A stretch of 11,247 nt of DNA from CAZEGI01 sp964512105 (GTDB lineage: Archaea; Altiarchaeota; Altiarchaeia; IMC4; CAZEGI01): the NCBI GenBank assembly GCA_964512105.1, contig CAZEGI010000033.1, positions 1-11,247 on the forward strand. Reading direction: 5' to 3'. Every line of letters starts with the position of its first letter. Position 1 is the first letter of the stretch. Shown here piece after piece: positions 1-6,387 of this stretch. Under the pieces are notes generated by a model. That model had not been told where the DNA came from. It searched no databases and was given only the letters and a program-made list of their open reading frames with translations. The translations under genes and the position numbers were made by a program.

Positions 1-858
1 TACTGCGAAGCGTTTGACGGTCTTTACGCACGCGTCATTGTCACTGCAAAAGATAAAAAAAGGCTCGACAGCGCGGCAATAAAATCAACAGCACTGCCAT
101 CAACAGTATTCGGGAAATCCGAGGCAGGCATTGAAAAATACCTCTCAAAAAAAGAAACGCCTGATGGAAGGATAGGCGTGATTCTACAGTTCTGGGTTGG
201 CGCAGGCAAAAATTCAAAGGAAAAACTCGAATCCGAACTCGGATGGAGAATCCGTCAGGGAATCCTCGTTGTTCCTACAACCCGGGTTTTCAATGCTTCG
301 AATTCAAAAGAAAAAATTGGCACCATGAACAAAATCGGACACTGTGGCGACGGTTACGAATGGGTCGAAAAAAAATTCAATAGAGAAATGATTTCAGTTC
401 CGCTGATGATGGGCAACTTCCTTATCGAAAAAGAACTCGGAGTTGCAAAAGGCGTCATGGGCGGAAATGTTTGGTTCTTCTGCAGGGATGAGAATTCTGC
501 CTTGAACGCAGGTGACAAGGCAGTTGATGCATTAAAAAACATGGATGGTGTCATCACAGCGTTTGACATTTGTTCCGCAGGCTCAAAATGCGAGACAAGA
601 TTCCCTGAAATCGGACCAACAACGAATCATCCTTACTGCCCAACATTGAAAGGAAAAATCAGGGATTATAAAGTACCTGCAGGCGTGAATTCAATACCCG
701 AAATAGTGATAAATGGAACTTCACTGGACGCTGTGAAAAAAGCAATGAGGACATGCATGTCGTCCGTAAGAGGGATTGATGGTATTGTAAAAATCTCAGC
801 AGGAAATTACGACGGAAAACTCGGAAAATACAAAATTTATTTGCGCAATCTATTATAA
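1..858 (+). CDS. ftr: Formylmethanofuran:tetrahydromethanopterin formyltransferase (5' truncated)
   Basis: Ftr transfers the formyl group between formylmethanofuran and tetrahydromethanopterin in the cytoplasmic C1 pathway of methanogens and other H4MPT-using archaea. The frame is open from base 1, so the gene begins outside the window. The 285 visible residues start near the conserved EAF motif (family: AEAFPIW), so only about 12 residues are missing from a protein of about 297. Family landmarks in order are ETPDGR just before the first strand of the second half, VPTTRVFNA, GHCGDGYE, KGVMGGNVWFF, GVITAFDICSAGSKC, NHPYCPTLKG, and the C-terminal GNYDGKLGKYKIYL, which is nearly invariant in Ftr. 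An internal GTG at 178 is not the start, because upstream codons continue the family match. The stop is 6 nt before the dehydratase large subunit, so the two are probably co-transcribed. Confidence 0.95.
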   Translation, partial: YCEAFDGLYARVIVTAKDKKRLDSAAIKSTALPSTVFGKSEAGIEKYLSKKETPDGRIGVILQFWVGAGKNSKEKLESELGWRIRQGILVVPTTRVFNASNSKEKIGTMNKIGHCGDGYEWVEKKFNREMISVPLMMGNFLIEKELGVAKGVMGGNVWFFCRDENSALNAGDKAVDALKNMDGVITAFDICSAGSKCETRFPEIGPTTNHPYCPTLKGKIRDYKVPAGVNSIPEIVINGTSLDAVKKAMRTCMSSVRGIDGIVKISAGNYDGKLGKYKIYLRNLL

Positions 859-864
859 CTAAAA

Positions 865-2064
865 ATGTATCTCACAAAGGAAGAAGAGAAAATCCTTGAA
901 GGCGAACAGGGAAACGCTGCAGCAAAATCCATGAAGATTCTTGTCGCACTTGGGGAAATTTACGGCGCTAAAAATCTTATTCCTGTTTCAAGCGTTCAGA
1001 TTGCAGGCGTTTCTTACGACAACCTCGGCGATGCCGGGCTCGAATACCTCGCGGAGCTTGCAAAGGACGGCCAGGTAAAAGTTTTAACAACCCTGAATCC
1101 AGCAGGCATGGACATGCTCGAATGGAAAAAACTCGGGATTTCCGATGAGTTCGCAGATAAACAGAAAAAGGTCGTTGAGGCGTTTGCAAAGATGGGTGTA
1201 ATAACAACATGCACCTGCACTCCATATTTGATAGGAAACCTGCCTGCATTCGGCGAACATGTCGCATGGGCTGAATCATCCGCAGTAACGTTCGTAAATT
1301 CAGTAATCGGTGCAAGAAGCAACCGCGAAGGCGGACCGTCTGCGATAGCCGCCGCGATAATAGGAAAAACCCCAGCATATGGGCTGCATCTTGATGAAAA
1401 TCGCGTTCCAAAATTTCATGTGAAGGTTGAGGCAAAGATAGAATCGCTTGCGGATTGGGGTGCGCTTGGCTACATCATCGGAAAAAAATCCGAAGGTCGA
1501 GTGCCTTACATAAGCGGACTCCAGAAAACCTCGATAGACAATCTAAAAAGTTTTGGTGCATCTGCAATAACCTACGGTAGCCAGTCGCTCTATCACATAA
1601 AGGGCGTTACTCCAGAGGCGCACCTGTACCAGCCACCCTCCGACTCCATCACAGTAACCGAGAACGACCTTAAGGATGCATACAAGGCGCTGAATGATGA
1701 AGCTGAAGACGTTGATTTTGTCTCGCTGGGGTGCCCGCACGCGTCGTTAAGCGAAATCGCGGAGATTGCAGAATACCTGAAAAACAAAAAAGTCAAAAAC
1801 GGCATTGAACTCTGGGTTGCAACCTCGCGCCCTGCAAAGAATATTGCAGACCAGCGCGGTTACACAAAAATAATTGAGGGTGCGGGAGGCAAAATGGCCG
1901 TAGACACGTGCATGGTCGTTGCGCCCATAAAGGGGCGATTTAAAACGATGGCAACCACATCTGCAAAGGCGTGCTTTTACGCCCGCGGAAAAAACAAGAT
2001 GCAGATTCACATAGGCGATTTCAAGCAGTGCCTGAACGCTGCGGTGAGTGGAAAATGGACCTGA
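865..2064 (+). CDS. Phosphomevalonate dehydratase large subunit (aconitase-X type)
   Basis: This 399-residue protein belongs to the aconitase X catalytic family. In archaea, together with the small subunit, this family dehydrates 5-phosphomevalonate to trans-anhydromevalonate 5-phosphate in the archaeal mevalonate pathway. Visible hallmarks are GEQGNAAAKSMKIL near residues 13-26, ARSNREGGPSA at about 150-160, and SLGCPHAS around Cys290. Candidate Fe-S ligands are Cys116/Cys118 (TCTCTPYL), Cys290, Cys349 (DTCMVV) and Cys370; which three bind the cluster cannot be read from sequence alone. The start is ATG, 6 nt after the ftr stop, with no clear Shine-Dalgarno, so translation may be coupled to ftr. 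Its 3' end overlaps the small-subunit start by 10 nt. Other AcnX members act on cis-3-hydroxy-L-proline, but separate subunits, IPK two genes downstream and mevalonate kinase nearby favour phosphomevalonate as substrate. Confidence 0.92.
   Translation: MYLTKEEEKILEGEQGNAAAKSMKILVALGEIYGAKNLIPVSSVQIAGVSYDNLGDAGLEYLAELAKDGQVKVLTTLNPAGMDMLEWKKLGISDEFADKQKKVVEAFAKMGVITTCTCTPYLIGNLPAFGEHVAWAESSAVTFVNSVIGARSNREGGPSAIAAAIIGKTPAYGLHLDENRVPKFHVKVEAKIESLADWGALGYIIGKKSEGRVPYISGLQKTSIDNLKSFGASAITYGSQSLYHIKGVTPEAHLYQPPSDSITVTENDLKDAYKALNDEAEDVDFVSLGCPHASLSEIAEIAEYLKNKKVKNGIELWVATSRPAKNIADQRGYTKIIEGAGGKMAVDTCMVVAPIKGRFKTMATTSAKACFYARGKNKMQIHIGDFKQCLNAAVSGKWT
2043..2047 (+). promoter_or_regulatory. Shine-Dalgarno for dehydratase small subunit
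   Basis: GGTGA lies 7 nt upstream of the ATG at 2055, inside the end of the large-subunit gene. It matches the archaeal anti-Shine-Dalgarno complement (GGAGGTGAT). It fixes the small-subunit start at 2055 and rejects the longer open frame that begins at 1971. Confidence 0.6.
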
Positions 2065-2438
2065 AAGGGCGCATTATAAACAAAGGAGAAGTGGAGGGCG
2101 TTGTATTGGTTTCAAAAAATCCGATTTCCTTCTACGGCGGCGTTGACCCGAAAAACGGCGTGATAACGGACAAGGACAGCGACATTGACGGCCAGTCGAT
2201 AAGCGGAAAAATTCTTGTTTTTCCGTTCGGCAAGGGAAGCACCGTTGCACCTTACACCATCTACCAGCTTGCGAAAAACGGCAAGGCACCTTTAGCGATG
2301 GTGAACAAGGAATGCGAAACCATAGTTGCTGTTGGGGCTATAATTTCTAATATTCCCTGCGTTGACAAAATCGATATAGAAAAAATCAAGACAGGGGACA
2401 AGGTAAGGATTGATGGAGAAAAAATAATTCTCAAATAA
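2055..2438 (+). CDS. Phosphomevalonate dehydratase small subunit (DUF126/AcnX swivel)
   Basis: This 127-residue protein is the small (swivelling) subunit of the AcnX-type phosphomevalonate dehydratase and pairs with the large subunit encoded just upstream. It matches the family in length and motifs. It opens with an LKGRIINKGEVEGVVLVS strand, then has SFYGGVDPKNGVI around residue 25-37 and the conserved LVFPFGKGSTVAPYTIYQL segment, in which Ser62 corresponds to the serine proposed as catalytic base in this family. The end has the usual GDKVRIDGEKI hairpin. ATG at 2055 is chosen because it aligns with family N-termini and has a good Shine-Dalgarno (2043-2047). An in-frame start at 1971 would only add residues read from the large-subunit gene. 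The 10-nt overlap upstream and 1-nt TAATG overlap downstream indicate translational coupling. Confidence 0.93.
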   Translation: MDLKGRIINKGEVEGVVLVSKNPISFYGGVDPKNGVITDKDSDIDGQSISGKILVFPFGKGSTVAPYTIYQLAKNGKAPLAMVNKECETIVAVGAIISNIPCVDKIDIEKIKTGDKVRIDGEKIILK

Positions 2439-3499
2439 TGGAATTAAAAAACATAAGTTTTGAACCAATCTGGTCCGATTCCCTCGGGGCAAAGTCCTCA
2501 TGCGTTCTTGTAAAAACCCCTAACACTTCCATGGTTATCGACCCGGGAGCCGCGATAATGCAGGGCTCGTTTCCTGCATCCATGGAAGACAAGCTGCGGT
2601 GGCTGGCCGATGCGGAATTTGCAGTAAAAAATGCATCAAAACAGGCAGAAGTTGTTACAATTTCGCATTATCACTACGACCATTTTACCGATTTTGATGC
2701 CGAAATCTACAGAAACAAATTATTGCTCACAAAAAACCCGAACGAGTTCATTAACGAGTCACAGCGCGGAAGGGCGGAGAATTTTTTCAGCAATCTGTGT
2801 AGGGAATTCGGTAACACAGACCTGGAAAAAATTCTTGAAAATAAAAGAAGCAAAAAATATCCTGACCCGGGAAATTTTTTGAAACGCGCAATGAAAATGA
2901 ATTTTGGGAATTACCAGAAAAGAAAAAACGAACTTATCGCTGCCGGGAGAAAATGGTTCGATGCCAGGGTAAAATCCTGGAATAGGTATCCCCTCATCCC
3001 CGAACTGAAATTTGAAAAAATAAATGTGAAATTTCCCGAAGGCAGGGAGTTCAAGTTCGGGAAAACAAAGTTGCGGTTTTCTAAACCGTTGTTCCACGGC
3101 ATCGAATACTCAAAACTCGGCTGGGTCTTTGCAACCATTATCGAGTGCGGTGGCGAGAAGCTGCTCCACTCCTCGGATCTGCAGGGCCCGGTCGTTGAGG
3201 ACGACGCAGATTTGATAATAAAGGAAAACCCCGATGTTCTGATTCTCGACGGCCCGCCAACCTACCTTCTGCCGTATATGCTGAACTTCATAAATCTCAA
3301 CCGTGCTCTCGAAAACATGAAAAAAATCATTGAAAAAACAGACACCAAGCTGATTCTTTATGACCATCACTTGCCGCGGGACAAAAAATACAAAAATTAC
3401 CTGAAGGAAGTTTACGCACTTGCAGAATTGAAAAATAAGAAAGTAATCACAGTTGCAGAGTATCTTGGAAAAATCCCAAAGGTACTTGAACTTACTTAA
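2438..3499 (+). CDS. UPF0282-type metallo-beta-lactamase-fold hydrolase
   Basis: This 353-residue MBL-fold protein has no assigned substrate. It resembles the archaeal UPF0282 family, whose members share an SLG motif near the N-terminus, an IDPG strand and a long insert after the metal site. Visible metal ligands are HYHYDH at 77-82 (the HxHxDH signature), LFHG near His220, LLHSSDLQGP with Asp247, and the late YDHH at about 308-311. These form a complete two-metal set, so the enzyme should be active. A basic, Lys/Arg-rich helical insert lies at about 105-185. No signal peptide or membrane segment is seen, so it is probably cytoplasmic. Its ATG overlaps the small-subunit stop by 1 nt (TAATG), and IPK follows 32 nt later, placing it inside the isoprenoid operon. 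A phosphoesterase or thioesterase-like activity is conceivable but not shown. Confidence 0.88.
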   Translation: MELKNISFEPIWSDSLGAKSSCVLVKTPNTSMVIDPGAAIMQGSFPASMEDKLRWLADAEFAVKNASKQAEVVTISHYHYDHFTDFDAEIYRNKLLLTKNPNEFINESQRGRAENFFSNLCREFGNTDLEKILENKRSKKYPDPGNFLKRAMKMNFGNYQKRKNELIAAGRKWFDARVKSWNRYPLIPELKFEKINVKFPEGREFKFGKTKLRFSKPLFHGIEYSKLGWVFATIIECGGEKLLHSSDLQGPVVEDDADLIIKENPDVLILDGPPTYLLPYMLNFINLNRALENMKKIIEKTDTKLILYDHHLPRDKKYKNYLKEVYALAELKNKKVITVAEYLGKIPKVLELT

Positions 3500-3509
3500 C
3501 TTTTAATTC
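3500..3509 (+). promoter_or_regulatory. Possible archaeal box A upstream of IPK
   Basis: CTTTTAATTC is centred about 28 nt before the IPK ATG at 3532. This is the spacing expected of an archaeal TATA box for a leaderless or near-leaderless transcript. The 32-nt gap is the longest in this plus-strand run and is AT-rich, and no Shine-Dalgarno is seen before the ATG. AT-rich sequence makes chance matches common, so IPK may have its own promoter but could equally be read through from upstream. Confidence 0.3.
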
Positions 3510-3531
3510 TCTATAATAAACAAGAATAACC

Positions 3532-4323
3532 ATGCCAAAACTTATTGTGCTGAAACTCGGTGGCTCGGTAATAACAAAAAAATCCGAGAACAAGTCCGAG
3601 GTGAACAGGGAAAATCTGGACCGGCTTGCAAAAGAGATTTCGGAAGCCCGGAAAGAAAAAAAATTCGGGCTCATGGTTGTGCACGGCGCGGGCCCTTTTG
3701 GCCATGTTCTCGCGAAAAAATACGAACTCGACAAGGGTCTCAGAAACGAAAAACAGCTCGAGGGCTTTGCAAAAACTCATCAGTCAATGGAGCGCCTTAA
3801 CGAGCAGGTTGTAGGCACGCTGCAGAAGCACGGAATAAATGCAATTGCATACCAACCTTCTTCTCTAGGATTATTGAAAAATAAAAAAATCATCCAGTTT
3901 CCAACCGGGGTGATAAAAGGATTTCTGGATTTAGGAATGGTTCCAGTGAGTTACGGCGATGTTCTGGTTGATCTGGAAACCGGGATAAACATTCTGTCCG
4001 GAGACCATCTTGTTCCTTACCTTGCAAAAGAACTCGAGGCAGACCGTGTGATAATTGCCACGGATGTTGACGGCATTTACAATGGTGACCCAAAAACAAA
4101 CAAGAACGCAAAACCCGTGAAAGAAATCAATTCGAAAAATTTCAAAAAAATCCGAATCGGCGGCTCAAAAGCCGTTGATGTTACCGGCGGCATGAAAAGA
4201 AAAGTCCAGGAACTGCTGGAGATTGCAAAGCTTGGCATTGAATCCCAAATCATAGGCGCAGCAAAAAAAGGAAATCTGAAAATGGCGTTACTGGGAAATA
4301 AAAAAATAGGGACAATAATAAAA
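3532..4323 (+). CDS. ipk: Isopentenyl phosphate kinase (3' end in assembly gap)
   Basis: IPK is an amino-acid-kinase-fold enzyme that uses ATP to convert isopentenyl phosphate to IPP, the last step before isomerisation in archaeal mevalonate pathways. The visible 264 residues carry LIVLKLGGSVITKK at 4-17, the IPK-type HGAGPFGH at 51-58 in which His58 matches the catalytic histidine that separates IPK from other family members, YGDVLVD, LSGDHLVPYLA (about 158-168), and ATDVDGIYNGDP for nucleotide binding. VTGGMKRKV and KMALLGNKKIGTII form the usual C-terminal end. Known IPKs are about 245-270 residues, so the stop is probably a few codons into the N run. The apparent C-terminus read across and beyond the gap is meaningless. 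It follows the UPF0282 gene by 32 nt and converges on mevalonate kinase. Confidence 0.95.
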
Positions 4324-4423
4324 NNNNNNNNNNNNNNNNNNNNNNNNNNNNNNNNNNNNNNNNNNNNNNNNNNNNNNNNNNNNNNNNNNNNNNNNNNNNN
4401 NNNNNNNNNNNNNNNNNNNNNNN
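4324..4423. other. Assembly gap (100 N)
   Basis: Exactly 100 undetermined bases separate the convergent 3' ends of IPK and mevalonate kinase. The mevalonate kinase stop codon is the first known triplet after the gap. A round 100 is the usual placeholder for a scaffold join of unknown length, so missing DNA here could be short or could include other genes. Confidence 0.98.
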
Positions 4424-5362
4424 TTAAACCCCGATCCTCGTCTTTAATGCACTGAAACCTTCATCCTCTATGGCTTCTGCCACTCTGTTTTGCAATTCTT
4501 CACCCGGCGTAAGTGCAATCATCAATCCTCCGCGCCCGGTTCCAGTCAGCTTTGCACCAAATGCGCCACTTTCTCGAGCAGTGTTCACAAGCAACTCAAG
4601 CTCATCGCAGGAAACGCCGATTTCCTGTAACAATTCATGATTTTTATCCATCAGTTCGCCTGTTTTTTTCAAATCGAATTTTAATAATGAGGATTTCGCA
4701 GCGTTTACCAGCTTGTTGTACTCGTCAAAAATTCTTTCAAATTTTTCCGGATTTTCTTCCTTAGCTTTTTTTACGTCTCCAACAACTTCCGTGGTGCTGC
4801 TTGTTATTCCTGTGTTGCCAAGGACGATTTCCACAGGTTTTTTAAGATTCAACCTGTCCATCGTATTCGGTCCACCCTCCGAATTCTTCACGAACCAGAT
4901 CAGACCGCCGAAAACCGCTGCCGTATTGTCAATCCCGGATGGCGTTCCGTGGTATCCCTTTTCCCCCTCATACGCGATCTCATTTATTTTTTCGTCATTC
5001 AAACCGAGTTCGAATTCCTGATTCAGGGCGCGGGCGAGGGCAGCGCACGATGCTGCGGATGCGCCGACACCGGACGCTGCCTTAAGGTCGCCGCCAAAGG
5101 TGATTCGCAACGGATTTTTTTTCGGATCAATGTTCATCGCTTTGAAAATATTTTCCAGAGATTTTTTCTGCTCCTCGAATTTTTCTTTTTTGTAGTTCGG
5201 TGTTTCCGGGCGGTTATCAACAAGTTCATAATCCTTTGCTCTGATCCTTTCCACCCTTGCGGTTGTTTTTGAGCCCAAAGCAGACGCTATCGCCGGCCGT
5301 CCATAAACAACAAAATGCTCGCCGAACAAAATCGTCTTTCCGTAACCGTGTCCTTCGCTCAT
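4424..5362 (-). CDS. mvk: Mevalonate kinase
   Basis: This GHMP-superfamily kinase phosphorylates mevalonate at the 5-hydroxyl, giving the substrate of the dehydratase pair in this window. From the chosen ATG the protein is 312 residues, normal for archaeal MVK. Motif 1 is GHGYGKTILFGEHFVVYG at the N-terminus, with the conserved Lys and the GEHxVVYG signature. The ATP loop is SGVGASAASCAALARAL at about 97-113. PSGIDN at about 141-146 supplies the catalytic Asp. The last motif is KLTGTGRGGL, slightly diverged from the usual TGxGGGG. ATG at 5362 is preferred over GTG at 5371, because that GTG forms part of a GTGAT Shine-Dalgarno-like element just upstream. It lies 33 nt downstream of the mevalonate-3-kinase-like gene on the same strand, so the two GHMP genes probably form one operon. 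The stop abuts the assembly gap. Confidence 0.95.
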   Translation of the reverse strand: MSEGHGYGKTILFGEHFVVYGRPAIASALGSKTTARVERIRAKDYELVDNRPETPNYKKEKFEEQKKSLENIFKAMNIDPKKNPLRITFGGDLKAASGVGASAASCAALARALNQEFELGLNDEKINEIAYEGEKGYHGTPSGIDNTAAVFGGLIWFVKNSEGGPNTMDRLNLKKPVEIVLGNTGITSSTTEVVGDVKKAKEENPEKFERIFDEYNKLVNAAKSSLLKFDLKKTGELMDKNHELLQEIGVSCDELELLVNTARESGAFGAKLTGTGRGGLMIALTPGEELQNRVAEAIEDEGFSALKTRIGV

Positions 5363-5395
5363 TTTTATCACACATCCATATATTTTGAATAATAA

Positions 5396-6343
5396 TTAAA
5401 TAACTCTGGCACTGTCAGCAACCTTATACTCAATCGGTGAAAACCTATTCACCCTCAGTTCTATCCTCACGTCCTTCGCTTGTTCGTTCAAACAAAAAAC
5501 ATAAACCACATTTCCGGCAGCGACGTCCCAGAACGCGTTTAAACCGGTTTTGCGCATCTCCTCAACCGCGTTGCACAGCTCGCGCATTTCATCATTTATT
5601 ATTCTTACCCCTAAATCCTCTACCATTGAATGGAATTCCCTGGCATCGAGTTCCATAAGTTCCAGGGCTTTTGTAAATTTTTTGTTTTTTATCAAATTTT
5701 CAAAATCATGGATTTTTTTATCAATACCTGCAGCCCTTTTTTTGTAATTTTTGTGGGTTACGATTTTTTTGTGGATGTCGTCCGCGCTGTGCCGTTTGCC
5801 CTCGAAAGGAATCGTGTAAATCACAAGATCCTTGAGTTCGTCCGCGGTTGCGATTACATCTGCTTTCGATTTTTTTTCTGTTTCGTATTTTGTCAGACCG
5901 CCGTACAGACTCCTGAAAACGGTTTCTGAGCCAAAACGCCCTATGTTCAAGAGTTTTTCTTTCTCAAGATTCAATTGTAAAAAATGGTCAAGCGCCACCA
6001 CAAGGGCAGCAGCTCCCGAGTCAGAACTTCCTGACAGGATTCCATGATTTTTCGAGTTTATGTTCAGGCCGATTTTTTTTCCGGATTTTTTGAGCGTGAG
6101 TTTTACAACCTTCAACATGCCCTTGCCACGTTCTCCGGAAATTTTTTTATTGTTGATTTTAAATAAAATTTTCTTTGTTTTATTTTTGATGATGCTCGTT
6201 TCGGTCATTACATTTTCGTTCAGGTCAGTAATCGCAAGTCCGACCGAATTGTGAAATGAAACGCGGTCCTCGAATGGTTTTTTCATGCCTTCTGCGAATA
6301 TCACAGGCAGGCCAGGAAATGCGATTGCTGCGGTTTTTTCCAT
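5396..6343 (-). CDS. Mevalonate 3-kinase / diphosphomevalonate decarboxylase family protein
   Basis: This 315-residue GHMP protein is related to diphosphomevalonate decarboxylase (MDC) but, compared with sequences recalled from memory, looks closest to Thermoplasma mevalonate 3-kinase. Shared features are AFPGLPVIFAEG near the N-terminus where MDC has a KYWGK motif, the ATP loop HGILSGSSDSGAAAL (100-114), GSETVFRSLYGGLT with Glu140 where MDC has Gly and M3K has the mevalonate-binding Glu, DAREFHSMVEDLGV, and NAFWDVAAGNVVYV. Aligned without gaps, the MDC catalytic Asp position holds Val274, with an Asp one residue earlier. The MDC lysine is also missing. This favours a kinase, perhaps without decarboxylation, but the substrate is unproven. 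ATG at 6343 fits the family; a TTG at 6388 would add 15 unmatched residues. The gene is divergent from IDI-2 and upstream of mevalonate kinase. Confidence 0.85.
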   Translation of the reverse strand: MEKTAAIAFPGLPVIFAEGMKKPFEDRVSFHNSVGLAITDLNENVMTETSIIKNKTKKILFKINNKKISGERGKGMLKVVKLTLKKSGKKIGLNINSKNHGILSGSSDSGAAALVVALDHFLQLNLEKEKLLNIGRFGSETVFRSLYGGLTKYETEKKSKADVIATADELKDLVIYTIPFEGKRHSADDIHKKIVTHKNYKKRAAGIDKKIHDFENLIKNKKFTKALELMELDAREFHSMVEDLGVRIINDEMRELCNAVEEMRKTGLNAFWDVAAGNVVYVFCLNEQAKDVRIELRVNRFSPIEYKVADSARVI

Positions 6344-6387
6344 CCTATTAATATACTTATATTGCGATACAGAATCAATAAATAACA
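6344..6387. promoter_or_regulatory. Divergent promoter region between the M3K-like gene and IDI-2
   Basis: Only 44 bp separate the two start codons, so both promoters must overlap here or extend into coding sequence. For IDI-2, CTTATATT at 6356-6363 is centred about 29 nt before the ATG, right for a box A driving a leaderless transcript. For the minus strand, TTTATTGA (6375-6382 read in reverse) lies about 36 nt before the ATG at 6343 and is a weaker candidate. No Shine-Dalgarno with normal spacing is seen for either gene. Confidence 0.45.

Noticed and set aside
977..1435. Minus-strand open frame of 152 codons
   Set aside because: It is a shadow of the dehydratase large subunit, with Arg/Leu-rich composition and no motif.
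1971..2054. Extended N-terminus for the dehydratase small subunit
   Set aside because: These codons are the large-subunit gene read out of frame. The family N-terminus and the Shine-Dalgarno both point to ATG at 2055.
5363..5371. GTG at 5371 as mevalonate kinase start
   Set aside because: It would add only three residues. The GTGAT there looks like part of the ribosome binding site for the ATG at 5362.
5690..6160. Several runs of T that resemble terminators
   Set aside because: They are Lys AAA codons of the minus-strand M3K-like gene and have no preceding hairpin.
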